NCBI GenBank assembly: GCA_963841205.1
Contig: CAWJCH010000028.1
Span: 17,166-81,165, forward strand
Length of the DNA: 64,000 bases
Origin: CAWAWP01 sp963841205
Lineage (GTDB): Bacteria > Chloroflexota > Ktedonobacteria > Ktedonobacterales > JADMIN01
Direction: 5' to 3'
Shown piece by piece: positions 45,378 through 54,100 of this stretch (position 1 is its first letter; each line of letters begins with the position of its first letter). The notes beneath the pieces are model-generated. The model ran no database searches. It was not told where the DNA came from and saw only the letters and a list, made by a program, of their open reading frames with translations. The position numbers were made by a program, and so were the translations under genes.

Positions 45378-46742
45378 TCACGCCCGCGGAAAGAACACCC
45401 GCAACAATGTCGCCGAGCCGCCCACCAGCACCGCCCCAATCACGAATGACGCCGAGAGCCCCACGTTCGTCTGCAAGAACCCGGCAGTAATCGGCCCGAT
45501 GCTGAAGCCCAGACTCCACGTCAGGCTATAGAACCCGCTCAACGTCCCGCGAGAGCGCGCCGACACCCGCTCCATCGCGAACGTCAAATACACCGGCTCG
45601 AAGACTCCGCGCAAGATCTGTCGCGCGAACTCCGCCAGCGCTACCAGCGGCAAGATCGGCAAGAACCCGATCCCCAGGATCGCCGGGATGCTGGCGAACT
45701 GCATCCCCGTCGCCAGCTTCAGCCGGCCCCAGCGCCGCACCAGTCGCGGCGCCAACAGCGAGGTCGCCCCGCCAGCCAGCCCCGCGCCCGTCAGCAAAAC
45801 GCCCAGCGGACCCGGCTGCAAAAAGAAACGCTCGGCGAGGAAGATCGTCAGCAGCCCCACCACCGCCCCCTCGCCGGTCGTGAAGAGCACATCCGGCAAC
45901 AGCAGTTTTATGAAGAGCCGCGCCGTGCCGCCGCGCGTCGCTGATTGCTCCGGTAAAGTGGTGTCATGTAGGCTCGGCTCGCTACCTGCGACAGCCATCG
46001 CCAGTGCGCCGGTTTCCCCCTCTCCTTGTGGGAGCGGCGGGGTCCCCCACTGGGGGCTTGGCCAGGGGGTGAGGTCCGCTCCCGCCGCCTTCATCCCGCG
46101 TCGCGGCTCCCGAATCGCGAAGAGTGGCACCACCGGGATCAGCACCAGGATCGCCGCCGCGAGCACGCCCCAGCGCAGGGGAACTGCGCTATTCGCCGGC
46201 AGATGCATGATCGCTCCAACGAGTTGCGGCACCACGCCGCCGATCAGCGCCCCCAGCGCCCCCACGCCCAGCAGCAAGAAATTGTTCAGCGACATCGCCA
46301 CGACCCGCTGCTCATCCGTCGTGCTTTCCGTGATCATCGGCAGATTCGTCACCCAATAGGCCGACGCGATGATGCCGTTGACCAGATTCGCCAGGATCAG
46401 CAGCGGCAGGCTCGTGCTCAGCGCCAGGAACACCAGCGTCGCCGGCGTCAGGATGCCGCCGATGATCAGCAGCGGCTTGCGTCCCAGGCGATCCGCCAGC
46501 ATTCCCACCGGCACCGCCGCGATCAGCGCTCCCAGCGCGTTCGCCGCCGCCACGATGCCCACCTGATCGTTCCGGTAGCCCAGGCTATGGACGTAGAGGT
46601 TGATCGTCAGCGCGCCGATGCTAAGCTGAAAGCCCTTCCCCAGTGTGAGGAACAGCAGGATATACACATTCCGGTCGAACTGAAAATAGCGTCCCCACCC
46701 CTGCTTCCCCGCCATCCGCGAGCCGAGCGACACCTCCGCCAT
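45378..46742 (-). CDS. MFS transporter with repeat-derived insertion in central loop
   Basis: 454 residues with GAGAGAGGAG before ATG 46742. Twelve hydrophobic helices; MFS motif A GMLADRLGRKPLLIIGG between helices 2 and 3. The long central loop contains LTPWPSPQWGTPPLPQGEG, which is the in-frame translation of a dispersed palindromic repeat (46015-46078). The second half begins at FIKLLLPDVLFTTGEG. Transported substrate unknown. Confidence 0.9.
   Translation of the reverse strand: MAEVSLGSRMAGKQGWGRYFQFDRNVYILLFLTLGKGFQLSIGALTINLYVHSLGYRNDQVGIVAAANALGALIAAVPVGMLADRLGRKPLLIIGGILTPATLVFLALSTSLPLLILANLVNGIIASAYWVTNLPMITESTTDEQRVVAMSLNNFLLLGVGALGALIGGVVPQLVGAIMHLPANSAVPLRWGVLAAAILVLIPVVPLFAIREPRRGMKAAGADLTPWPSPQWGTPPLPQGEGETGALAMAVAGSEPSLHDTTLPEQSATRGGTARLFIKLLLPDVLFTTGEGAVVGLLTIFLAERFFLQPGPLGVLLTGAGLAGGATSLLAPRLVRRWGRLKLATGMQFASIPAILGIGFLPILPLVALAEFARQILRGVFEPVYLTFAMERVSARSRGTLSGFYSLTWSLGFSIGPITAGFLQTNVGLSASFVIGAVLVGGSATLLRVFFPRA
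46015..46078. repeat. Dispersed palindromic repeat inside MFS coding sequence
   Basis: CCCCCTCTCCTTGTGGGAG, then GGTCCCCCACTGGGGGCTTG and CCAGGGGGTGAGGTC. Related copies at 25946-26005, 27403-27435, 38080-38115, 58312-58375 and 59391-59455 are intergenic. This one is translated. Confidence 0.72.
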
Positions 46743-46877
46743 CCCCGTCGCTCCTCTCTCGCATCACGCTCGCATCGGTCAACGCCAACGCCGCACGGCC
46801 CTTCGGCGCGGGCTCACCCGCCGGCCATGGCCCAACGCACGGCCGCGCACAACCGTGTAAGACGCACATCTACCATA

Positions 46878-48218
46878 CTGACACTCCGCACGGGCTAAAG
46901 CCCGACGGGTTCTCGGTTCGTCCCCGCGGGCATCCCCGCGAGTCCCCGAAGGCTCTGTCCGAGCCATAGAATGTTCCTGGCCGCGTTCTCGTCGCGGTCC
47001 AAGACCAGGCCACAGGACGGGCAGACATGGGTGCGCACGGAGAGGCTTTTCTGGATGCGCTCCCCACAGCCGCTGCAGTCCTGCGAGGTGTACGCCGGGG
47101 GGACCGCTTCCACTCGCTTGCCGGCCCATGCTGCCTTGCACGCGAGGATGGATAGGAATCGGCCCCATCCGGCGTCGTGGATACTCTTGTTCAGGCCCGC
47201 CTTGCGGCTGGCCCCATTCTGGAAATAGCCACCGTGCCCATCTGGCAGGGGGGCGGGGCGTCTGCTGAGGTTCGTTGGTTGAATGTCCTCTACGTCGATC
47301 ACGTCGTACTGACGGACCAGCGCCAGCGCCGTCTTGTGGTGGAAGTCGGTGCGCTGCCTACGGACGTGCTGGTGCTGCTTGGCGCACAGTTGCACCGCCT
47401 TCTTGCGGCGATGGCTCCCCTTCTCGCGCCGGGATACTCGCTGCTGCGCTTTCTTCAGCTCGCGCTCGGCCTTCCGGTAGTGGCGGGGGTTCTCGACGGC
47501 ATCGCCGTCCGCCGTGACGAGGAACACCTTCAGCCCCACGTCGATGCCCGTCTCACGTCCGCTGCGCGGCAATGGTTGTGTGGGCACGTCCGCACACGAG
47601 AAGCAGACGTACCATCCATCGGCCTCTTTGGAGAGCGTGACGGTCTTGGGCGTGCCCGCGATCGGGCGACTCCACCGGACGGCGAGACGCCCGATCTTGC
47701 TCAAGACGAGGCAGCCGTTATCCAACCGGGCGCCGTTGCCGTACTCCTTGTACGTGAAGGAATGCCAGCGGGCGCGGCCCTGAAAGCGCGGAAAGCCAGG
47801 CTGCTCGCCATTCGCCACTCGCCGGAAGAAGGCTTGGTAGGTCCTGTCGAGGCGCGCCAGGACATCCTGCAAAACGTGGCTGTGGATGGCGGCGTACTCC
47901 GGGAAGTCCGCCCGGATGGCCTTCAGTTCGGCTTCCTGCTGATAGCGCGTGACCGAGACGCGGCACCGCCGCCAGGCGGTGATGCGCTGTTCCAGAGCGG
48001 CGTTGTAGAGCACGCGACACCGCTGGAGCACCTCGTCCAACGCCCGCTCCTGGGCGGCCGTCGGGCGCAACTTCTCCTTGTAGGTCTTGCGTCCCGCTAG
48101 CTGATTCATAGAGTGATATTCTGCCTGATTGGCACGGAACCGGCAAGGGCCGAGGCCGAGCGCGCCTCACCGCCGCCCTTCAAACGGCGCGGCGTGCGGC
48201 GGGCTTGAGCCCACTTCT
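46878..48218 (-). mobile_element. IS200/IS605-type TnpB-only element H (intact)
   Basis: 1341 bases. Left end (minus) follows GGTGAC and begins AGAAGTGGGCTCAAGCCC; right end hairpin GTCGGGCTTTAGCCCG then TGCGGAGTGTCAG. Inserted upstream of the MFS gene. No TnpA. Confidence 0.87.
46895..48109 (-). CDS. tnpB: TnpB RNA-guided endonuclease (intact)
   Basis: 404 residues. N-terminus GRKTYKEKLRPTAAQERALD. RuvC residues D190 (GIDVGLKVFL), E274 (DVEDIQPTNL) and D373 (DRDENAARNI). Zinc ribbon CSGCG and CPSCG. A 13-residue insertion relative to element C follows E274 (RRPAPLPDGHGGYFQNG). The stop TAG is in the right-end hairpin loop. With 22231-23406 it is one of only two IS605-type TnpB genes here that look active. 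Confidence 0.93.
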   Translation of the reverse strand: MNQLAGRKTYKEKLRPTAAQERALDEVLQRCRVLYNAALEQRITAWRRCRVSVTRYQQEAELKAIRADFPEYAAIHSHVLQDVLARLDRTYQAFFRRVANGEQPGFPRFQGRARWHSFTYKEYGNGARLDNGCLVLSKIGRLAVRWSRPIAGTPKTVTLSKEADGWYVCFSCADVPTQPLPRSGRETGIDVGLKVFLVTADGDAVENPRHYRKAERELKKAQQRVSRREKGSHRRKKAVQLCAKQHQHVRRQRTDFHHKTALALVRQYDVIDVEDIQPTNLSRRPAPLPDGHGGYFQNGASRKAGLNKSIHDAGWGRFLSILACKAAWAGKRVEAVPPAYTSQDCSGCGERIQKSLSVRTHVCPSCGLVLDRDENAARNILWLGQSLRGLAGMPAGTNREPVGL

Positions 48219-48902
48219 GTCACCCGGCAAATGTCCGTGCCACGGTACAAACGTACAGACCACGGACCTCGGACGAGAGACTTCAGCATACACCCGTCCT
48301 TGCACTCACACGCGCCATGTGGCACCCCCAACACAGAACACATGTTCCAGTTAATACTCCCCCATAGCGCCAGCATGCATGCCGGCATCCCTCCCAATCC
48401 CCCATTTCCGCCTCGTCCTCCGCCCTCTCCAGTTCCCCAAAAATCCGCCGTGAACCCCTCACCAAAAACGAAAAAGCGGTAGAAAGCGGAAATCGCGGAT
48501 CGGCAAAAAATCACGGTTTCACGAGCGACTGTGAGGTGCCAGCGTGTCACCCATCCGTGGAAAATTCAGGCATCACGCCCGATTTCCGCCTCTACGTCCC
48601 AGTTCCATGCCGCGCCTCATCTCTCATCTCCTCTCATCCCCCTCCTTCTGCCCTCTGTGACCTCCGTGCCCTCTGTGGTGATATCTCTGCGCTACTCTGG
48701 AGCCGCCCATTCCGCCCAAAGGTGAGCAAACAAGCCCATCCAGGTGATATACTTCTAATCAGTGTGCCCCAAATGGGGCCACAACGCGCATCGTGCATCG
48801 CCCCTCTACGCCTGCATCAATATCAACGATGATCTCACTCACGGGCGGCAAGCGGCACTAACGTATGAAGGAATGTGGCACACCAATATGCAGGCGTTAG
48901 AT
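48219..48902. other. Intergenic region upstream of typA with dispersed repeat
   Basis: About 680 bases with no credible gene. 48640-48715 holds the CCTCTGTGACCTCCGTGCCC / TCTGTGGTGATATC repeat. A possible -10 TATACT lies at 48747-48752, giving a ~150-base typA leader. The -35 is weak. Confidence 0.5.
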
Positions 48903-50750
48903 ATGTCAGACACCACCCAGCAGCAGGGGACGAAGCGCGTCCGCTCCGACCTCCGCAACGTCGCCATCATCGCCCACGTCGATCACGGCAAGACCACCCT
49001 CGTCGACGGCCTCCTCAAGCAGGCGAAGGTCTTCCGCGAGAATCAGGAGGTCGGCGAGCTCATCATGGACTCGAACGACCTTGAGCGCGAGCGCGGCATC
49101 ACCATCCTCTCCAAGAACACCGCTGTCACCTACAGGGGCGTCAAGATCAACATCATCGACACCCCCGGCCACGCCGACTTCGGTGGCGAGGTCGAGCGCG
49201 TCCTCAACATGGCCGACGGCTGCATCCTGCTGGTGGACGCCGTCGAGGGGCCGATGCCGCAGACGCGCTTCGTCCTCCGCAAAGCCTTCGAGCTTGGCCT
49301 CCGCCCCATCCTCGTCATCAACAAGATCGACCGCCGCGACGCCCGCATCGAGCAGGTGCTCTCCTGGACGCAAGACCTCTTCCTGGAGCTTGCCACCACC
49401 GACGAGCAGCTCGAGTTTCCAGTGCTCTATGCCATCGGTCGCCAGGGCACCGCGCGCTACAACCCCACCGACACCAACACCGATCTCGTCCCGCTCTTCG
49501 AGACCATCCTGAACAGCGTGCCAGCCCCCGTCGTGGACGAGGACGGCCCCTTCCAGATGCTCGTTACCGCGCTGGACTACGATGACTACAAGGGCAAGTA
49601 TGCCATCGGGCGCATCACCCGCGGTCGCGTCCGCCCCGGCATGTCCGTCGCCAAGATCGCCCGCAGCGGCGAGCAGACCCGTGGCCGCGTCACCCTCGTC
49701 TACACCTATCAAAACCTTGGCCGCGTCGAGATCGAAGAGGCCAGCGCCGGCGAGATCGTCGCGCTGACCGGCACCACCAACGCCAGCATCAGTGACACCC
49801 TCGCCGACGCCGAGAACGCCGAGGCGCTGCCCACCATCGACATCGACGAGCCGACCCTGAAGATGACCTTCGGCGTCAATACCAGCCCCTTCTCCGGCCG
49901 CGAGAGCAAGTGGAGCACCTCACGCCAACTCCGCGCCCGCCTCTTCCGCGAGCTCGAGACCAACGTCAGCATGCGCGTCGATGAGGGCTCCAGCCCCGAC
50001 GAATTCGTCGTTTCCGGTCGCGGCGAACTGCATCTCGCCGTGCTGATCGAGACGATGCGCCGCGAGGGCTACGAGTTCCAGGTCTCGCGCCCCGAGGTCA
50101 TCACCCGCGAGGACGACCACGGCAAGACGACCGAGCCGGTCGAGCGCCTCGTCATCGACACGCGCGAGCAGTACATCGGCGCCATCAGCGAGACGCTCGC
50201 GCTGCGCAAGGCGCGCATGGCCAACATGGAGAACGACGGCAGCGGCAACGTCCGCATCGAGTACGACATCCCCACGCGCGGGCTGATCGGCTTCCGCAAC
50301 GCCTTCTTGACCCTCACCCAGGGCAACGGCGCGATGGCGAGCCTCTTGCAGGGCTACGAGCCGTGGCTCGGCACCATCGGCACCTCGCGCAACGGCGTCT
50401 TGATCGCCAGCGAGGCTGGCATGGCCCTGACCTACGGCCTCAACAACGCCCAGGCCCGTGGCCAGACCTTCATCGACCCCGGCACACCCGTCTACGAAGG
50501 CATGATCGTCGGCCTCAATGCGCGCCCCGACGACCTCGCGGTGAACGTCTGCAAGGAGAAGAAGGCTAGCAACGTCCGCTCCTCCACCTCAGACATCGCC
50601 GTGCGCCTCAGCCCGCCCGTCAAGCTGAGCCTCGAGCAGTCGCTGGACTTCATCAACTCCGACGAGCTGGTCGAGGTCACCCCGCAGAACATCCGCCTGC
50701 GCAAGCGCCTACTCACCCAGCACGAGCGCTCCCGCGCCAAGGACAACTAG
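48903..50750 (+). CDS. typA: Translational GTPase TypA/BipA
   Basis: 615 residues. Ribosome-associated GTPase for stress and cold adaptation and 50S assembly. G1 AHVDHGKTTL, G2 ERGITI, G3 DTPGHADFGGEV, G4 NKIDR. Domain II at ~205-300, EF-G-like domain III (RGELHLAVLIETMRREGYE), domain V (RGLIGFRNAFLTLTQGNG) and the TypA C-terminal domain (LRKRLLTQHERSRAK). ATG 48903 (MSDTTQQQ) is taken; MQALDMSD is possible and no clear RBS decides it. Confidence 0.96.
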   Translation: MSDTTQQQGTKRVRSDLRNVAIIAHVDHGKTTLVDGLLKQAKVFRENQEVGELIMDSNDLERERGITILSKNTAVTYRGVKINIIDTPGHADFGGEVERVLNMADGCILLVDAVEGPMPQTRFVLRKAFELGLRPILVINKIDRRDARIEQVLSWTQDLFLELATTDEQLEFPVLYAIGRQGTARYNPTDTNTDLVPLFETILNSVPAPVVDEDGPFQMLVTALDYDDYKGKYAIGRITRGRVRPGMSVAKIARSGEQTRGRVTLVYTYQNLGRVEIEEASAGEIVALTGTTNASISDTLADAENAEALPTIDIDEPTLKMTFGVNTSPFSGRESKWSTSRQLRARLFRELETNVSMRVDEGSSPDEFVVSGRGELHLAVLIETMRREGYEFQVSRPEVITREDDHGKTTEPVERLVIDTREQYIGAISETLALRKARMANMENDGSGNVRIEYDIPTRGLIGFRNAFLTLTQGNGAMASLLQGYEPWLGTIGTSRNGVLIASEAGMALTYGLNNAQARGQTFIDPGTPVYEGMIVGLNARPDDLAVNVCKEKKASNVRSSTSDIAVRLSPPVKLSLEQSLDFINSDELVEVTPQNIRLRKRLLTQHERSRAKDN

Positions 50751-50981
50751 CCCCTGCCCGCGCAGTCATCTCGAGGTCAAGATAACGGTACACAGCAACC
50801 CGGAGTTTTCTGAGGTCAACAGAGTTACACAGAGTGATATGGTGGTGCTATGCGCCGGCCCAAACCCCAACGCACTCCCACCAAAGTAACTCCGTGTAAC
50901 TCCCGTCCACTCCGTTAAACTCCGTGTTGCCCCTCTGATTCTGCCCTCTACCCCGAACACCCACTCAGGATCGAGGACCCC

Positions 50982-51389
50982 ATGTCATCGTCCGAGAACC
51001 CCCAGTTCCTCAATCCCCCCACGCTGCCGCCTCCTCCCGGTTACACACAGGTCGTCTCCGTCCCCGCCGCGCGCACCGTCTACGTCGCCGGCCAGATCGC
51101 CCTCGACCCCACCGGCGCCCTCGTCGGCCCCAACGACTTCCGCGCCCAGGCCCAGCAGGTCTTCGAGAACCTCAAAGCCGCGCTCGATGCCGCCGGCGCA
51201 ACCTTCGCCGACGTCGTCAAGCTCACCTACTACCTCACCAACATGGCCAATCTCCCCCTCCTCCGCGAAGTGCGCGACACCTACGTCAACACGCGGCAGC
51301 CGCCCGCTAGCACCGCCGTCCAGGTCGCCCGCCTCGCCCGCGAAGAGTTCCTCCTAGAGGTGGAGGCCATCGCCGCCGTCCCCCGCTGA
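50982..51389 (+). CDS. RidA/YjgF-family protein
   Basis: 135 residues, normal length. VYVAGQIALDPTGALVG, FENLKAALDAAGATFADVVKLTYYLTNM and RPPASTAVQVARLAREEFLLEVEAIA contain the family's conserved Arg (RQPPAST) and Glu that deaminate reactive enamines/imines. The preceding gap (50751-50981) holds short ACTCCGTGTAACTC-type repeats. Confidence 0.93.
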   Translation: MSSSENPQFLNPPTLPPPPGYTQVVSVPAARTVYVAGQIALDPTGALVGPNDFRAQAQQVFENLKAALDAAGATFADVVKLTYYLTNMANLPLLREVRDTYVNTRQPPASTAVQVARLAREEFLLEVEAIAAVPR

Positions 51390-51474
51390 TCCCTCACCGC
51401 CTCGAAGCAAGCCTCCACTCGCTGCACGCGACCTGCCCCGCCGCCAAAAGCAGTCCGATTCCACCCCCATCCGT

Positions 51475-51540
51475 TACCTCCACCGTCCCCCTCGTTACTA
51501 ACTCTGTGACCTCTATGGCCTCTATGGTGAAACCTCTGGA
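51475..51540. repeat. Dispersed CTCTGTGACCTCTATGG repeat copy
   Basis: ACTCTGTGACCTCTATGGCC then TCTATGGTGAAACCTCTGG, directly before the EamA start codon. Same family as 35400-35496 and 48640-48715. Confidence 0.6.
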
Positions 51541-51546
51541 CCCCTC

Positions 51547-52506
51547 ATGGATTTTGGTATCGTCTTCGGCCTCGCCGCCGCCCTTTGCTGGGGCGCGGGA
51601 GACATCTTCGCGCGCGGCGCCAGCCGCACCGGCGGCACGTTCCGCACGCTGCTCGTCGTGCAGATCATCGCAGCGCCCGCCATGCTCGCCGGCGGCCTCG
51701 CCCTTGGCCTCCTGGGCCCGTCGGACCTGAACGCCTCCCCCGAAGCGCTCGCTGCCGCCGTCGGGATTGGCCTCGTCATCCTCGGTGGCGCGGGCCTGCT
51801 CTACCACGCCTTCGCCATCGGCAACATCGCCCTCGTCTCACCCATCGCCGCCAGCTACTCGGCCATCACGGCGTTGCTCGCCCTCACCCTCAGCGGCGAG
51901 CAACCCACCACGCCGCAGCTCGCCGGCATAGTCATAACGCTGGTCGGCGTCATCCTCACCAGCCTCGTGCCTGGCCGCCCCACGCCTGAGGCCGCGCAAC
52001 GCCCCCGCACGGGACCTCTCCGTCTCGCGCCCGGCCTGCTCGGCGCGCTGGCCTCCCTCTTCATCTTCGGCGTGGCGTACTGGGCCATGCGCTACCCCGT
52101 CTCGACGCTCGGCGGATACACCGTCGTCTTCGCCCAGAAGGTCGGCAATCTCGTCGCCCTGGTGATTCTCACCATCATTCTCAGCCCGCGCTGGCTCTTC
52201 CGCCGCAAGAACAAACCCGACGCCCCTGTCGAAGGCTCACCCGTCGAAGGCTCACCGCGCGGCTTCAAACGGGTGCTCCTCTTCGCCGCCTTCGTCGTGC
52301 CGATGGCGATCCTCGACACCGGCGCCAACATTGCCTACACCCTCGGCATCACCGTCTCGCTCACCTCCATCGTCGCCGTCCTCTCCTCCCTCTTCAGCCC
52401 CATCACCGTCCTCCTCGCCTGGATCTTCCTCCGCGAGCGCCTCTACCGCTGGCAGTGGCTCGGCGTCCTCGCCATCTTCGTGGGCGTCGTCCTCGTCAGC
52501 CTCTGA
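51547..52506 (+). CDS. EamA/DMT-family transporter
   Basis: 319 residues with ten membrane helices in two EamA repeats (GIVFGLAAALCWGAGDIFAR to LVGVILTSLVPG, then LGALASLFIFGVAYWAMRY to LGVLAIFVGVVLVSL). The cytoplasmic loop has a short tandem duplication, VEGSPVEGSP. Substrate unknown. The stop is 5 bases from element I. Confidence 0.9.
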   Translation: MDFGIVFGLAAALCWGAGDIFARGASRTGGTFRTLLVVQIIAAPAMLAGGLALGLLGPSDLNASPEALAAAVGIGLVILGGAGLLYHAFAIGNIALVSPIAASYSAITALLALTLSGEQPTTPQLAGIVITLVGVILTSLVPGRPTPEAAQRPRTGPLRLAPGLLGALASLFIFGVAYWAMRYPVSTLGGYTVVFAQKVGNLVALVILTIILSPRWLFRRKNKPDAPVEGSPVEGSPRGFKRVLLFAAFVVPMAILDTGANIAYTLGITVSLTSIVAVLSSLFSPITVLLAWIFLRERLYRWQWLGVLAIFVGVVLVSL

Positions 52507-52511
52507 AACAA

Positions 52512-53338
52512 CTGATACGCCGCACGGGCGAAAGCCCGACGGGTTCTCGGTTCGTCGCCCCCGTCACCGCCGGGACTTCCCGAAGACGCTGCCCGCGCCA
52601 GGGGATGTCCGTGGCCGCGTTCGCATCGCGGTTCACGACCAGGCCGCAGGACGGGCAGGCGTGGGTGCGTACGCGCAGCGCTTTCTGGATACGCCGCCCG
52701 CAACCGCTACCGTCCTGCGTGGTAGAGGCCGAGGAGGCCGCTGCCACTCGCTTGCCGGCCCATGCTGCCGTGGAGGCGAGGATCGAGAGGAACTGGCCCC
52801 ACCCGGCGTCCTGCATCGCGGTGTTGCGGCCGGCCTTCCGGCCGGCCCCGTTGCGAACGTCGCCCCCGGCGCCATCCGGCTTCGGCGCAGGGCGGCGGCG
52901 CAGGGCGGCGGGCTGGATCGCCTCGACGTAGATGGCATCATACTGGCGCACGCGGGCCAGCGCCGTCTTGTGGTGGAAGCCCTCCCGTTGCCACTTGACG
53001 TGCTGGTGCGCCTTGGCGAGCAGCTGCATCGCTTTCGTGCGGCAGGTGCCGCCCTCCTTCCGGCGGGAGACGCACTGCGGCACCTTCTGCAACGTGCGCT
53101 CGGCCTTGCGAGAGTGCCGCGGGTGCTCCACCAGGTCGCCGTCCAGGTCGCCGTCCGCCGTGACGCGGGCCACCGGCCGGCCTCGACGTGGGGCGGCCTC
53201 ACGCCCGGTCGAGGGCAACGGCGCGGTGGGCACGTCGGCGCGGGAGCAGCACCCGTCCCACCCGTCGGCCTCCCGGCTGACCGTGACCGTCTGGGTGGTC
53301 TTGGGCGTGCCCCCCTGCGGGGGCGAAAGCCCTCTCGT
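52512..53338 (-). mobile_element. IS200/IS605-type element I, internally deleted
   Basis: 827 bases, 500 shorter than its relatives. Left end (minus) follows ATGAC and begins ACGAGAGGGCTTTCGCCCC; it joins directly to GGCACGCCCAAGACC in the middle of tnpB. Right end GTCGGGCTTTCGCCCG then GCGGCGTATCAG. Both ends are kept, so it could still be mobilised in trans. Confidence 0.75.
52519..53306 (-). pseudogene. tnpB: tnpB, 5' half deleted and active site lost
   Basis: Retains sequence from the position of GTPKT (TVTVSREADGW) to NREPVGL. The first RuvC Asp is gone (GREAAPRRGRPVARV where relatives have GRETGIDVGLKVF), one zinc Cys is changed (QDGSGCG), and the stop codon in the right-end hairpin is lost (TTTAG to TTTCG). 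Closest to TnpB H, sharing the RRPAPKPDGAGGDVRNG insertion. Confidence 0.82.
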
Positions 53339-53381
53339 GTCATGCGGTATGACTAACGTTCACAAGTAATGTAGCCAAGTA

Positions 53382-53411
53382 TTGACAAACATGGTTAAAT
53401 AATGCTATCCT
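53382..53411 (+). promoter_or_regulatory. Promoter of IS607 tnpA, probably leaderless
   Basis: TTGACA (53382-53387), 18-base spacer, TATCCT (53406-53411). The ATG at 53418 is only six bases beyond the -10 box and no RBS precedes it, so transcription probably starts at or beside the start codon. Confidence 0.6.
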
Positions 53412-53417
53412 TTTGCT

Positions 53418-54053
53418 ATGAAGTTGAGCGAGTATGCCCACCAGCATGGCATTAGTTATAAGACCGCCTGGCGTTGGTGGAGAGACGGCAGGCTACCGGG
53501 AAAGCAAATGCCGTCAGGGACGGTCATTCTCGAAAATATGGGAGCTACCAAGGAGTTGGCACCTGGACGGCCGCGCGTCACCATTTACGTGCGGGTGTCC
53601 TCGGCCGAACATCGGGCGCGCTTGGAAACCCAGGCGGAACGCGTTGGCTCATACTGCGCGGCGCGTGGGTATCAAGTTCAACAGGTTATCAAGGAGGTCG
53701 GGTCTGGTTTGAATGACCAGCGACCCAAATTTTTGGCGCTGCTCGCGGATCCCGCCGTGACGCATATCGTCGTTGAGCAGAAAGATCGGGCGACCCGCTT
53801 TGGTTTTCACTATCTCGAAACCTTGCTAAGTGCGCAAGGACGAACACTCGAAGTCATCAATCTGGCGGAGAGCGATACGGGCGATCTGGTGACCGACCTC
53901 GTGGCCATCGTCTATTCGTTTACCGCGCGCCTGTATGGTCAACGACGCGCCAAACGCAAAGCGGCGGCCGTTCTAGCCATCCTTGAAGAACCCCGTGAAG
54001 GCGAGGAGCGCGAGGAAGCAGTCAATCTCACCGACGAGGTCACCCTAGAGTGA
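53418..54053 (+). CDS. tnpA: IS607 serine recombinase TnpA
   Basis: 211 residues. N-terminal MerR-like HTH (KLSEYAHQHGISYKTAWRWWRDG) followed by a resolvase domain: VTIYVRVSSAEHRARLETQAERV (catalytic Ser in RVSS), ALLADPAVTHIVVEQKDRATRFGFHYLE and AIVYSFTARLYGQRRAKRKA. This reversed domain order is diagnostic of IS607-type transposases, which move by a covalent serine mechanism with little target specificity. Its TGA overlaps a GTG of the tnpB frame. Confidence 0.95.
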   Translation: MKLSEYAHQHGISYKTAWRWWRDGRLPGKQMPSGTVILENMGATKELAPGRPRVTIYVRVSSAEHRARLETQAERVGSYCAARGYQVQQVIKEVGSGLNDQRPKFLALLADPAVTHIVVEQKDRATRFGFHYLETLLSAQGRTLEVINLAESDTGDLVTDLVAIVYSFTARLYGQRRAKRKAAAVLAILEEPREGEEREEAVNLTDEVTLE

Positions 54054-54100
54054 CGGGCGGTAGGACCGCCCTTGGCAGGTGGCAGCATGAGGGGGACGGG

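Noticed and set aside
52230..52258. Tandem GTCGAAGGCTCACC duplication in EamA as a mobile repeat
   Set aside because: Only two in-frame copies in a cytoplasmic loop; simple local duplication.
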